From Sinanaerobacter sp. ZZT-01 (GTDB lineage: Bacteria > Bacillota > Clostridia > Peptostreptococcales > Anaerovoracaceae): a stretch of DNA of 64,000 bases. Within the stretch, counting starts at the first letter, position 1, and each line of letters begins with the position of its first letter. The notes under the pieces are model-generated. The model was not told the origin of the DNA, did not search any database, and was given only the letters and a program-made list of their open reading frames with translations. The DNA lies in assembly GCF_035621135.1 (NCBI RefSeq), contig NZ_CP141728.1:1178001-1242000 (forward strand), given 5' to 3'. This document shows, piece after piece, positions 54,277-63,613 of this stretch. Made by a program: the position numbers and the translations under genes.

Positions 54277-55835
54277 GCTCTTTCCCCTTCCTTCTTGTAA
54301 AGCAAGCAATCAACCATGCTTTCCATCGTCGCTCTTTCCGCAATGCTTATTTTCATATCAAAGACCCTCGCCTGTGCTGCTGTTTGTTCGCCAATACATA
54401 CTGCCTCAATTTTAGAATAATCGATATTCGGATACATTTTTGTGAATCCCCTTACCGTTGATGCGCTGGTAAAGGCAACATAATCTACTGTTTCGTCATA
54501 AAAAACCATATCATTCGGTTCCAAGTCAATGGTCTCATATACCGGAAGGTCAACATAGGAAATTCCTGCCTCATCTAAAGGGCGTGTCACTTCCTGTGTT
54601 CCGATTTTCGCTCTTGGCAGCAGCAGGAATGGCCTGTCCCCTTCTTTCTCTTCTTTTTTCAGCCGCTCTGCCAGTGCATGTCCCAAAGCTTCGCCACTGT
54701 ACACATCGGGCATCAAATCCACAAAGATACCTTTTTCTTCAATTGCTTTTTTTGTTCCGGTTCCAATCGCCGCAAATTTTAAGCCATTCAAGCTGCGAAT
54801 ATCCATACGCATTTTCTGCATTTCGTCATAAAACACTTTTACCCCTGCCGGGCTGGTAAACGCAATCCATTGATACTTTTGTATCTCTTTTAGATTCTCT
54901 CTGAGTCCTGTATTCTCTAAAATGGCCTCTGTTTCGATGGTTGGTAAAAGGACAACCTCTGCGCCCTGATCGGACAGCATAGAAGCCAGCGTGGAATTGC
55001 GATCTCTTGGTCTTGTCACTGCTATTTTCAATCCGCCAAGCGGGCGATCTTCCGCCCAATGAAATTGATCTGCTAAACTGCACACTTCCCCAACAACGAT
55101 GATCGCCGGCGTTTGAATTCCTGCTTTTTCTGCATCTCTCGGTAAATTTGTCAAATCGGATACCACACGACGCTGATGCGCTGTTGTTCCACGCTCTAAA
55201 ATAGCGGCCGGCATATCTTTTCTCATTCCTGCTTCCAAGAGTCCCTTGCATATTTTCGGCATTGCACTGACACCCATAAGGAAGATCATCGTTCCGCCAA
55301 CCTTAACCAATGCTTCATAATCAACTTCAGCTTCCTCTGATTTTTTCGTATGTCCTGTAATGATATGAAGCGAGGAACAAAAATCTCTATGTGTAACTGG
55401 AATTCCGTTATATGCAGGTACTGAAATTGCTGACGTAATTCCTGGTACGATTTCAAATGGCACACCTCGTTCACACAGCAATTCCAATTCTTCTCCGCCA
55501 CGTCCAAATACAAAAGGATCTCCGCCTTTCAGACGAACTACTTTTTTGCCCTTCAATGCTTCTTCCAATAGGATTTCATTGATTTGATGCTGTGGAATCG
55601 GATGATATCCGGAAACTTTTCCAACCGGAATCAATTCAGTACCGGAAGGAATCAGTCCCAAAACGCCTTGCCCAACGAGCTTATCGTACACAACTACATC
55701 TGCCTGCTCCAAAACTGCCTTACCTCGCAGAGTAAACAACCCGGCATCGGACGGTCCCGCACCTACCAGCCACACTTTTCCGCTTTTAACGCTTTCATTC
55801 TCCTTTGTATGTTGTCTATTTATTTCCTTTTGCAT
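54273..55835 (-). CDS. cobA-hemD: Fused uroporphyrinogen-III C-methyltransferase and uroporphyrinogen-III synthase
   Basis: The 520-residue fusion has an N-terminal SUMT domain (about 18-260) with VWLVGAGPSDAGLFTLRG, VRLKGGDPFVFGRGGEE and PGITSAISVPAYNGIPVTHR. It also has a C-terminal HemD domain (about 265-510) with IAVTRPRDRNSTLASML and VAFTSASTVRGFTKMYP. Together the domains cyclise hydroxymethylbilane to uroporphyrinogen III and methylate it twice to precorrin-2. The fusion is common in Clostridia. It overlaps hemC by 16 bases, matching their consecutive steps. Confidence 0.95.
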   Translation of the reverse strand: MQKEINRQHTKENESVKSGKVWLVGAGPSDAGLFTLRGKAVLEQADVVVYDKLVGQGVLGLIPSGTELIPVGKVSGYHPIPQHQINEILLEEALKGKKVVRLKGGDPFVFGRGGEELELLCERGVPFEIVPGITSAISVPAYNGIPVTHRDFCSSLHIITGHTKKSEEAEVDYEALVKVGGTMIFLMGVSAMPKICKGLLEAGMRKDMPAAILERGTTAHQRRVVSDLTNLPRDAEKAGIQTPAIIVVGEVCSLADQFHWAEDRPLGGLKIAVTRPRDRNSTLASMLSDQGAEVVLLPTIETEAILENTGLRENLKEIQKYQWIAFTSPAGVKVFYDEMQKMRMDIRSLNGLKFAAIGTGTKKAIEEKGIFVDLMPDVYSGEALGHALAERLKKEEKEGDRPFLLLPRAKIGTQEVTRPLDEAGISYVDLPVYETIDLEPNDMVFYDETVDYVAFTSASTVRGFTKMYPNIDYSKIEAVCIGEQTAAQARVFDMKISIAERATMESMVDCLLYKKEGERA

Positions 55836-56722
55836 CTTGCACCTTCTTCCTTCAAACGTTTTGCCAATGCTTCTGCCAATCGTATCCCGTCTTTTCTTTC
55901 ACCTGAGGTCTCTTCGATGCAATATTCGCCGCTTTCTTCATCATAATAAAGACCACGTATTGTTATTTTAGAATCGCTAGCCTGCGCAAATGCACCGATC
56001 GGTGAACTGCATCCGCCATCTAAATAGCGCACAAAAGCTCTTTCTGCCAAGGCCTCAGACTCTGCATCTTTATCTCGAACGCAATCTAAGAAATCATAAT
56101 TCTCTCCGGCTCTTCCCTGGATTGCTAAAATGCCCTGCCCGGCAGACGGAACCATCTCCTGTGGAGAAAAGGCTCTGCTGATTCTCCCAGACAGCCCCAG
56201 TCGTTCCAAACCCGCATAGGCTAATACCAATGCACTATATTCACCACTGTCCAGCTTGGAAAGTCTGGTAAGCACATTTCCTCTTACGCTTTTTGTCTCA
56301 TGACCTGGATAAAGCGTTGAAAGCTGCAAATTTCTTCGCCGGCTTGAGCTTCCAATTGGTTTTGCAGGGTCGAGTTCCTTTACCCCCTCTGGTAACACCA
56401 GTACATCGGAAGGATTTTCTCTCTTTGAAAACCCGATCAAAGGAATCTCCTCTGGGACTTCCATCGGCATATCCTTCAAACTGTGTACGGACAAGTCAAT
56501 TTTTCCTTCCAAAAGGGCTTTATCTAATTCCTTTACAAAAAGGCCTTTCCCTCCGATTTTATCCAATGTCTTATCCAATATGATATCTCCGGTGGTCTTC
56601 ATTGTAACCAACTCCAATTCGATTTCCGGATGATACTGATGGATCAAATCCATAACCATTTGAGACTGTATCACTGCCAGCTTGCTCTCTCGGCTCCCGA
56701 TTCTAATCTTTCTTCGTTCCAT
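55820..56722 (-). CDS. hemC: Porphobilinogen deaminase (hydroxymethylbilane synthase)
   Basis: The 300-residue enzyme polymerises four porphobilinogens. IRIGSRESKLAVIQSQ at the N-terminus, HSLKDMPMEVPEEI (around residue 78), SSSRRRNLQL and the dipyrromethane-cofactor cysteine in YLDGGCSSPIGAFAQ (around 240) are all present. The start is put at ATG 56722, 9 bases after GGGAGG; a GTG at 56728 is too close. It overlaps the end of the upstream fusion gene by 20 bases. Confidence 0.95.
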   Translation of the reverse strand: MERRKIRIGSRESKLAVIQSQMVMDLIHQYHPEIELELVTMKTTGDIILDKTLDKIGGKGLFVKELDKALLEGKIDLSVHSLKDMPMEVPEEIPLIGFSKRENPSDVLVLPEGVKELDPAKPIGSSSRRRNLQLSTLYPGHETKSVRGNVLTRLSKLDSGEYSALVLAYAGLERLGLSGRISRAFSPQEMVPSAGQGILAIQGRAGENYDFLDCVRDKDAESEALAERAFVRYLDGGCSSPIGAFAQASDSKITIRGLYYDEESGEYCIEETSGERKDGIRLAEALAKRLKEEGARCKRK

Positions 56723-58100
56723 TTTCACTTTCCTCCCGTTTAACTGACAAATGATGGTGATTCTCCAGATAGGCCTTTAATGCTGCGGTAGCAGATTTCG
56801 CCAAAGCATGGTCTTTTCCTCCCGCAGTCACACCGATTGTCAAATCCCCTTTCCGTACGACACCCGGAAAATAGAAATCACATTCCTCTTTGCAGTCTGC
56901 CACATTAACCAGTATATGCTCTCGTTTGCAAATTTCTGCTACAGTATGATTTATAAAACGGTCGTTGGTCGCAGCGATGACCAGCATTGCCTCCCTGATG
57001 TCTTCTTCTTCAAATTCTTTTGTGAGCAGCGTCAAACGTTTCTCATCTTGTCTCGTTGTGAAAAAGGAATCTGCTTCTTTTGCAATGACGGTTATTTTAC
57101 AGGAAAATTCTTCTAGTACCTTTACTCGCCTCTTTGCAATTTTTCCTGCTCCGATTACGGTAACGGCTTGCTCTGCTAAATTTATAAATAACGGGAACCA
57201 TCCGCTTTTTTCTTCTTCGCCTGCTGCATTCCCTATGCTTTCCGCTTCGAGCTCTCCAGGTACCATCTGCGCAGCTTGCAAATTCAAATGATAGGTTTTC
57301 TCTAGAAACAGCAATACTTCTTGCAGCGAAAGTCCCTGCTCTTCCTTTTTTCTCCCAATCAAAAGCACTTTAACTCCCATGTCCATCGCTGCTCGATATT
57401 TTTCATCGAAGCCTCCGGCTTTTCCCGAATCCTTGGTCACCATATACGATGCTTTCGTTTTCTTCAGTAAGGCGCAATTCATCTCATAAGAAAACGGCCC
57501 CTGCATGCAAATCAAGTTTTTTCCTTCATAGCCCAAATCAGCGCATTTTTTTAGAACCTCCGGCATTGGCAATACTCTAGGGTGCAATCTCTGCGCATAG
57601 TTCTCTACCCTTGTAAACGCTTCTAATTCTTTGCTTCCTATCGTTAACAAAACGGCTCCCTGCGTCTGATTCAAATACTCGGCAGCCTCAGTTACATCCT
57701 CTGCAAAGATGAATTCTTCACAATCCATCGCCGTCTGACTTTTACTGCTCTCCCGCTCGTGATATTTTGTCTTGACGAGGTCAGTTGACGCACGCAGCAA
57801 TCGAATATACGCAGTATCTGTTTTTGTGCAAGCCTCTCTAATGTTCTCAGTAGCTAAAACCGCATAGGGATGTGTCGTATCAATTACAAAGTCAAACTGC
57901 TCTTTTCTCAGAAATTGTTCCATTTCCTCGGGCAGCATACGCCCCGATTTAACAATGACATTAGGGATGCCGCCAGGCAGCAAAGCTCTACCGTATTCTG
58001 TGGCAACAGAAGCAAAAACTTGAAGGCCTTTTGTTTTAGATAGGATTTCTACCAAATGCCGTCCCTCTGTGGTTCCTGCAAATATTAATAATTTCGGCAT
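56703..58100 (-). CDS. cbiJ-sirC: Fused cobalt-precorrin-6A reductase and precorrin-2 dehydrogenase
   Basis: The 465-residue fusion has CbiJ/CobK at residues 1-260 (LLIFAGTTEGRHLVEIL, FVIDTTHPYAVLATENI, SYMVTKDSGKAGGFDEK) and, after a linker of about 45 residues, a CysG-N/SirC-type domain (about 300-450). The latter has VTVIGAGKIAKRRVKVL, LVIAATNDRFINHTVAEI and CDFYFPGVVRKGDLTIGVTA. The first part reduces cobalt-precorrin-6A; the second oxidises precorrin-2 to sirohydrochlorin, the substrate of CbiK encoded upstream. The steps are not consecutive, which makes the fusion unusual. The start at 58100 follows GGAGG. Confidence 0.93.
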   Translation of the reverse strand: MPKLLIFAGTTEGRHLVEILSKTKGLQVFASVATEYGRALLPGGIPNVIVKSGRMLPEEMEQFLRKEQFDFVIDTTHPYAVLATENIREACTKTDTAYIRLLRASTDLVKTKYHERESSKSQTAMDCEEFIFAEDVTEAAEYLNQTQGAVLLTIGSKELEAFTRVENYAQRLHPRVLPMPEVLKKCADLGYEGKNLICMQGPFSYEMNCALLKKTKASYMVTKDSGKAGGFDEKYRAAMDMGVKVLLIGRKKEEQGLSLQEVLLFLEKTYHLNLQAAQMVPGELEAESIGNAAGEEEKSGWFPLFINLAEQAVTVIGAGKIAKRRVKVLEEFSCKITVIAKEADSFFTTRQDEKRLTLLTKEFEEEDIREAMLVIAATNDRFINHTVAEICKREHILVNVADCKEECDFYFPGVVRKGDLTIGVTAGGKDHALAKSATAALKAYLENHHHLSVKREESENGTKKD

Positions 58101-58121
58101 AGTGTCCTCCAATCTTATTTC

Positions 58122-58847
58122 TTAAAGGCGATACCCTCTTGGTGTAACCATTCTGCCTGCAAGCTCTTTCGTTTTCGAGTTTCCGATATATACGGTGGTG
58201 AACATATCAACCTGCGTATCACGCAGCTCCTGCAAGCTCAAAATCGTACCTTTTTCGCCATCTCTTCCAATGTTCTGAACAAATCCGGCTACCGTGTCCG
58301 CCTTTCTATGTCGCAATATGATATCACATGCTTTCTGTAAATAATCGTACCGTTTCTTGCTGGACGGATTGTAAAGACATAATACAAAATCAGCAGCGGC
58401 TGCACAATCCAAGCGTTTTTCTATCAATTCCCACGGAGTGAGAAGATCGCTCAAGCTGATAACTGCAAAATCATGAATGAGCGGTGCACCCAAAACAGCT
58501 GCTCCGCTGCATGCTGCCGTAATTCCTGATACGATTTCAATCTCAATCGGATCGTATTCCTGTGCTACTTCAAACATCAGCCCTGCCATTCCGTAAACAC
58601 CGGCATCTCCGCTGCAAACCATGGAAACCACTTGTCCCTTTAAGGCCTCCTGAATGGCTAGATGACATCGGTCTACCTCTTTTTTCATCGGAGTAGATAA
58701 TAATTTTTTGTGACTAAACTGATCTCGAATTAAGTCAATGTACACGTCATATCCGATAATAGCCTGGCTCTCTTCAAGCGCAGTAACTGCTCTTTGCGTC
58801 ATTTGTTCCAATCCACCCGGACCCAATCCTACTACATATATTTTCAT
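58122..58847 (-). CDS. cbiH: Cobalt-precorrin-3 C17-methyltransferase (ring contraction)
   Basis: The 241-residue AdoMet-dependent enzyme contracts the macrocycle. VVGLGPGGLEQMTQRA, CSGDAGVYGMAGLMFEVA (around residue 80), EIVSGITAACSGAAVLGAP and AADFVLCLYNPSSKKR (around 155) are typical of CbiH/CobJ. It lacks the extra C-terminal domain of some CobJ proteins. It overlaps hemA by four bases. Confidence 0.94.
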   Translation of the reverse strand: MKIYVVGLGPGGLEQMTQRAVTALEESQAIIGYDVYIDLIRDQFSHKKLLSTPMKKEVDRCHLAIQEALKGQVVSMVCSGDAGVYGMAGLMFEVAQEYDPIEIEIVSGITAACSGAAVLGAPLIHDFAVISLSDLLTPWELIEKRLDCAAAADFVLCLYNPSSKKRYDYLQKACDIILRHRKADTVAGFVQNIGRDGEKGTILSLQELRDTQVDMFTTVYIGNSKTKELAGRMVTPRGYRL

Positions 58848-60139
58848 TTTCGTTTCCCCTCATATCGATCTTTTCTTGATCCTGTCTTTAATGTATCTTT
58901 TTTAGCTGCATCTTCTAACGCATTCATACACGTCTGCCACAAATCCGGTGACAACGTATCCCGAAGTCCGTAAAGCAGCTTACCGACTGATTTCTCAGCG
59001 GCTGCCTCGATTGCTTTTGTCAGTTCCTTCCCATCTTTTTGATCAAGCACAAGTGTCTCAATCGGCTCACCAATCCGACATTTTGTGTCCTCTGCAGCAA
59101 GTGCCGTAATCCGTTTTACCTGCGGCACCTGTTTACGAAATGCAAACCATCTTGCAACGCACTCTGCATATTGATTTAAGATATTTAAAGCTTCTTTTAC
59201 CTGTAAATCATTTTCACTGTCGCAAGCAGTCTGTCCCATGGTATCAATATCGTAAATGGAAATGCCAAACGTATGGTTCAAGGTAGGGTCGATGTCTCTT
59301 GGCACTGCCAAATCCATCCATACCCGTTTCTTCTCTTCAGAAAGAACGCTTTGGACTTCCTCTTTTTTCAGTGTAAAATGCGGGCTCAAAGTCGCACTGA
59401 TTACAACTTTTGATTCCTCCAACGCTGAATGTCGCTCCTCATAAGGCAGCATGCTGCAATGCTCTGGTACAATCGAGCCCTGTTCTTCCTGACCATGCAT
59501 GCGCTTACGCAACGTCATTGTTACATCTGCTCCATGCGAGGTCAATGCATTTGCAATCAATTTTCCCATCTGCCCATTTCCGATAATCAAGCAGCGAACG
59601 CCTTTTAAGCCACCCAGTTCCTCTTTCAGGAGCTGTACACCCTTATACGCAATCGACTGATCAACTGCTGTCAGCCGAACGGTTGATTTTACTTTCTTTG
59701 CTGCTGCAATTGCGGTTTGAAACACCTTTTCCAAAACCATATCTTCACATCCGCATTTTCTGGATAGAGCTAAAGCCTCTCTTACCTGTGAAATGATCTG
59801 ATCTTCACCGAAAATTTTAGAATTCAATCCGCAAGTCAGTCTCAATAAGTGGTCGACTGCTTCTTTCCCTTCTCGCTCAACAAAAAATTCGCCATATTGC
59901 TTGCGATTAATTTTTTTGACTTCACACAGCATTTCATAAGGCGGTATATGGGCTTTTTCTCCGCTGCTGATCCAAAGCTCTGTACGATTGCAGGTAGACA
60001 GCAGTACACAGCCGGAAAGTTCGAATTTCTCCTTCATGTATTTCATCGCTTCCATAGCACCCGCTTTGGTAAAAGAGAAAAGCTCACGGTAAGCAATGCT
60101 AGCCTTGCTGTGATCAATTCCTATCATGGTAATCTGCAT
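58844..60139 (-). CDS. hemA: Glutamyl-tRNA reductase
   Basis: The 431-residue enzyme reduces glutamyl-tRNA to glutamate-1-semialdehyde, starting tetrapyrrole synthesis by the C5 route. GIDHSKASIAYRELFSF, the catalytic cysteine in LLSTCNRTELWIS (around residue 50), GEDQIISQVREAL and the NADPH site CLIIGNGQMGKLIANAL (around 190) are all present. It is placed inside the cobalamin operon between cbiF and cbiH, so precursor supply is coordinated with corrin synthesis. hemL and hemB are not in the window. Confidence 0.95.
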   Translation of the reverse strand: MQITMIGIDHSKASIAYRELFSFTKAGAMEAMKYMKEKFELSGCVLLSTCNRTELWISSGEKAHIPPYEMLCEVKKINRKQYGEFFVEREGKEAVDHLLRLTCGLNSKIFGEDQIISQVREALALSRKCGCEDMVLEKVFQTAIAAAKKVKSTVRLTAVDQSIAYKGVQLLKEELGGLKGVRCLIIGNGQMGKLIANALTSHGADVTMTLRKRMHGQEEQGSIVPEHCSMLPYEERHSALEESKVVISATLSPHFTLKKEEVQSVLSEEKKRVWMDLAVPRDIDPTLNHTFGISIYDIDTMGQTACDSENDLQVKEALNILNQYAECVARWFAFRKQVPQVKRITALAAEDTKCRIGEPIETLVLDQKDGKELTKAIEAAAEKSVGKLLYGLRDTLSPDLWQTCMNALEDAAKKDTLKTGSRKDRYEGKRK

Positions 60140-60895
60140 TTATTTAATCGCCTCTCTAAATTCATGCGTAAAGGTAGGATCATACAGCTTAGACCGTTCA
60201 TATTTATCACCCAAAAAATTTCCTACCAAAATCAACGCTGTCTTTGTAATATTATTTTCCTTTGCTATTTGCGGCAAGGTATCTACTGTCCCATAAAAAA
60301 CTTTTTCTTCCGGCCAGGTTGCTTTATAAACAATAGCTGCCGGAGTTTCCTTACTGTACCCGCCGACAAGCAAGCGTTCTCTTAGTGGCTCTAATAATCC
60401 TGTGCTTAAGAAAATAGCCATAGTTGCATTGTGTGAAGCTAATTTTGATATTTCTTCTTTTTCCGGAACCGGAGTCCTACCTGCCATACGTGTAATGATT
60501 ACAGTCTGAGACACATCAGGCAGAGTATATTCTGCCTTTAACGCTGCCGCTGCACCAAAGAAGGAGCTGACACCCGGAGTCACGTCAAATTCAATTTCTT
60601 TGGGCTCCAGCAAATCCATCTGCTCTCGAATCGCACCGTAAATGCTTGGGTCTCCCGTATGAAGACGAACCGTTGTCTTCCCTTCGTTTTCCGCCCCCTG
60701 CATCACGCTGATTACTTCTTCTAGAGTCATCGATGCGCTGTCGTAAATTTTACAACCATCCTTCGCCAGCTTTAAATGTTCCGGATTTACTAAGGAACCA
60801 GCATATATGATTACGTCTGCTTCTTGTAAAAGACGCTGCCCTCTGACTGTAATTAAATCGGCTGCTCCCGGACCTGCTCCAACAAAATGTACCAT
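60140..60895 (-). CDS. cbiF: Cobalt-precorrin-4 C11-methyltransferase
   Basis: The 251-residue AdoMet-dependent enzyme has VHFVGAGPGAADLITVRG, VVRLHTGDPSIYGAIREQMD-type motif (around residue 80), VTPGVSSFFGAAAALKAEYT and PAAIVYKATWPEEKVFYGT near the C-terminus, all typical of CbiF/CobM. It lies one base after cbiL and touches hemA directly. Confidence 0.94.
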   Translation of the reverse strand: MVHFVGAGPGAADLITVRGQRLLQEADVIIYAGSLVNPEHLKLAKDGCKIYDSASMTLEEVISVMQGAENEGKTTVRLHTGDPSIYGAIREQMDLLEPKEIEFDVTPGVSSFFGAAAALKAEYTLPDVSQTVIITRMAGRTPVPEKEEISKLASHNATMAIFLSTGLLEPLRERLLVGGYSKETPAAIVYKATWPEEKVFYGTVDTLPQIAKENNITKTALILVGNFLGDKYERSKLYDPTFTHEFREAIK

Positions 60896-60896
60896 A

Positions 60897-61607
60897 CTAA
60901 AAACCTCCTGTACTTTCTTCTTTGTCTTTTACGACTAATATGGAAAAATAGCTCGCATCTTCATCTATTTCATCAACATTGTTAAAAATCCGTTCTCCCT
61001 GCATCCCACAGCGTTCAACCATTTTAACGGTTGGAGATGGTTCCATCTTTAACAGCTCTTCTTTTACCTTTCCAATTGCTTTTCCACTTTTCATTAATAC
61101 CTTGGTGCCGTTTAACCGCAGTGCCTCTTCAATTCCATCATAAGAAGCAGGTATGATATGGAGAGGCTGCGCCGCTTCTGTCAATCCTTCATTCAATCTT
61201 GCAGAGACCGCACAAAAAGAAGGGATGCCTGGTATGATTTCGGCTTCAAATCCTTTTTCCAGCACTCGCTCATGAACATAAATGTACGTCGAATAGATAG
61301 AAGGATCTCCTAATGTCAAGAATGCAACATTTTTTCCTTCTTTCAACTTTTCAATGATTTGATCTGCAGCCGCGTCATGACTCTGCCTTAATTTTTCCTG
61401 ATCCCGAGTCATAGGCATGGAAACCTCCATCCGTACCTTTTGGTCAATTTCCGGCACACTCCCTTTTGCAATGGTATATGCTGCATTGATTTTTTGACCT
61501 GATTTCGGAAGGACTATGATGTCACTTTCACGAATCATCCGAACTGATTTTAAGGTCATTAACTCTGGATCTCCCGGCCCTACTCCAAGACCATATAATT
61601 TTGCCAT
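60897..61607 (-). CDS. cbiL: Cobalt-factor II/precorrin-2 C20-methyltransferase
   Basis: The 236-residue AdoMet-dependent enzyme starts LYGLGVGPGDPELMTLKSVR and has AFLTLGDPSIYSTYIYVHER (around residue 88), EIIPGIPSFCAVSARL and a C-terminal VERCGMQGERIF, the CbiL/CobI pattern. It methylates C-20 after cobalt insertion. GGAGG precedes the ATG. Confidence 0.94.
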   Translation of the reverse strand: MAKLYGLGVGPGDPELMTLKSVRMIRESDIIVLPKSGQKINAAYTIAKGSVPEIDQKVRMEVSMPMTRDQEKLRQSHDAAADQIIEKLKEGKNVAFLTLGDPSIYSTYIYVHERVLEKGFEAEIIPGIPSFCAVSARLNEGLTEAAQPLHIIPASYDGIEEALRLNGTKVLMKSGKAIGKVKEELLKMEPSPTVKMVERCGMQGERIFNNVDEIDEDASYFSILVVKDKEESTGGF

Positions 61608-61623
61608 ATTTTTACCTCCATTT

Positions 61624-62775
61624 CTAAAGCCTCTCTATAAGCTTTGCTGCGTCTTTTGTTTGTCCCAAATATCCATATTGGTTTGAAAAGGTGACTGCAC
61701 CAATCTGTATGGATTTGTGAGTGCGTTCTTTGATGTGATAATCCAGCTTTTCCAAAATGGACTCGATTGTCTTTTCTCTTAATTGTACCTCATCAAGCAC
61801 TGAAATTGCATCATCTGTTGTTAGACAATTCATCAGCCTTTCAATTGTTTTCTGTGATGCTCCCTTTAGTGCTGCATGTGCTGACATTATTTCCAAGCGT
61901 GCATCTCCATATTTAGAATGTGTATTGAAAATTCCGCCGGCAACCTTAACAAATTTTCCGATATGCCCGACAAGTAGAAGTCCGTCAAACCCGGATTCTT
62001 CTGCATAATCCAGAGCGTCTCCCAAAAAGTTGCTGCATTTTACTGTATAAAGCTCTCCCTGCTTCATGGTATTTTTTAAAAAAGTTTCTCCGTAATTCCC
62101 CGGTGTAATCACCAAATACCTTGCTCCGGCTGCTTTTTGCATATTCATTTCTACCTTAATAGTATCAATCAAGGCCTGCTCGCTCATCGGCTCTACGATG
62201 CCGCTTGTACCGAGGACGGAAATACCTCCTACGATTCCCAGTCTGGGGTTATAAGTGCGTTTCGCGATTTCAACGCCTTTTGGAATTGAAATCTCAACGG
62301 ATATACGGCCGCTATATTCAAATTCTTCTACAACCTTTTCGATCTCTTGCTCGATCATGCGTCGGGGTGTCGGATTAATCGCAGGCTGTCCTACTGCACA
62401 AGCCAGTCCCGGTTTTGTAACAGTTCCAACTCCCAGACCAGCCATGAGAACAATTCCTTTTTCCTCTTTCGGTTCTAAAGTTACTTTTGCATAAACCAAA
62501 ACGCCATTCGTTACATCTGGATCATCTCCGCTGTCTTTTTTGACTGCACATACCGCATATACGTCGCCGTTGTCTGTACAGCCACGATTACTTTCCAAAA
62601 GCGTGATTTCCAGATATTTGCCCTTTGGCGTAAGAATTTTGGCTGATTTTGGCAATGCTTCTGAAAAAGCAAAAATGACGGCACCCTGTGCTGCTGCCGC
62701 TGCACAGGTTCCCGTCGTATAGCCTTCTCTTAATTTCTTATTCTTTTCTCCAACGTTCTTTTTTTGAATATCCAT
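61624..62775 (-). CDS. cbiD: Cobalt-precorrin-5B C1-methyltransferase
   Basis: The 383-residue enzyme methylates C-1 in the anaerobic pathway. LREGYTTGTCAAAAAQGAVI (about residues 13-32) and the long SGDDPDVTNGVLVYAKV and FVKVAGGIFNTHSKYGDAR segments are diagnostic. The presence of CbiD in place of CobF marks the anaerobic route. The start at 62775 lies 7 bases after GTGAG; further in-frame codons upstream overlap the cbiK end and lack sequence typical of the family. Confidence 0.94.
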   Translation of the reverse strand: MDIQKKNVGEKNKKLREGYTTGTCAAAAAQGAVIFAFSEALPKSAKILTPKGKYLEITLLESNRGCTDNGDVYAVCAVKKDSGDDPDVTNGVLVYAKVTLEPKEEKGIVLMAGLGVGTVTKPGLACAVGQPAINPTPRRMIEQEIEKVVEEFEYSGRISVEISIPKGVEIAKRTYNPRLGIVGGISVLGTSGIVEPMSEQALIDTIKVEMNMQKAAGARYLVITPGNYGETFLKNTMKQGELYTVKCSNFLGDALDYAEESGFDGLLLVGHIGKFVKVAGGIFNTHSKYGDARLEIMSAHAALKGASQKTIERLMNCLTTDDAISVLDEVQLREKTIESILEKLDYHIKERTHKSIQIGAVTFSNQYGYLGQTKDAAKLIERL

Positions 62776-62812
62776 TGGCATTCTCACTTTCCCGAAGATG
62801 GGTTGTTCCCTT

Positions 62813-63601
62813 TTATTCTTCTGTAAGCATATCTGCAACATGTTTAAGGTATAGTCTGCGAATTTCGCTAAATTCTCCAAGCCCTTTTAAAATGCACTCT
62901 ACTTCATAGCCGCTTTCCTCAAAAAGAGTCTTCCATGCATCCTCTTCCTCTCCTGCCATGTCATTTTGCGCATGATCTCCGGCAACAACCATGAACGGCA
63001 TCAGAATTACTTTTTTCGGGCGGTAAGTGTCTACCATACTGCTTACTTGTTCAAAATCCGGATAGCCTTCTACCGTTCCTACAAAAACATTTTTGTAACC
63101 CATTGCCTTAAAGCGATAATCTAAAGCGGCGTAAACGGCATCTGTATGGTGAGTGGTTCCATGTCCCATCAGTACCAAGGCTTCCTCAGCTTGAAGCTGC
63201 GGCAGTTGTGCCATGACTCCTTTTACCACTTCCTCATAGTCCTCAGAGGAACTCAATAAAGGTTCTCCGATTTTTATTGTTTCAAATTGTTCCATATACG
63301 GCTTGACTGCATCGACCATCTTGTCATATTCATCTCCGTTGATAATATGCGTCGGCTGTATCAAAACGGTTCGAAATCCATCTTGAACTAAACCTTCCAT
63401 CGCTTCTGTCACATTATCAATATGCAGTCCATCACGTTTTTCCAATACTCTTAAAATCATTCCACTGGTAAATGCCCGCCGGATTTCCCAATCCGGGTAA
63501 CTTTCAGCAATCTCTTTTTCAATTGCTCCAATGGTCTTATTTCTGGTTTCTTCATAGCTGGTCCCAAAGCTGACCACAAGCATTGCTTTTTTCTGGTTCA
63601 T
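62813..63601 (-). CDS. cbiK: Sirohydrochlorin cobaltochelatase
   Basis: The 262-residue chelatase inserts Co2+ into sirohydrochlorin. MLVVSFGTSYEETRNKTIG at the N-terminus, the metal-binding histidines in LIQPTHIINGDEYDKM (around residue 91) and VLMGHGTTHHTDAVYAALDY (around 150), and MPFMVVAGDHAQNDMAGEEE (around 215) are the CbiK signature. No signal peptide is present, so it is cytoplasmic. Cobalt is probably delivered by the transporter whose ATPase gene lies directly upstream. Confidence 0.94.
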   Translation of the reverse strand: MNQKKAMLVVSFGTSYEETRNKTIGAIEKEIAESYPDWEIRRAFTSGMILRVLEKRDGLHIDNVTEAMEGLVQDGFRTVLIQPTHIINGDEYDKMVDAVKPYMEQFETIKIGEPLLSSSEDYEEVVKGVMAQLPQLQAEEALVLMGHGTTHHTDAVYAALDYRFKAMGYKNVFVGTVEGYPDFEQVSSMVDTYRPKKVILMPFMVVAGDHAQNDMAGEEEDAWKTLFEESGYEVECILKGLGEFSEIRRLYLKHVADMLTEE

Positions 63602-63613
63602 GAAATCCTCCAA

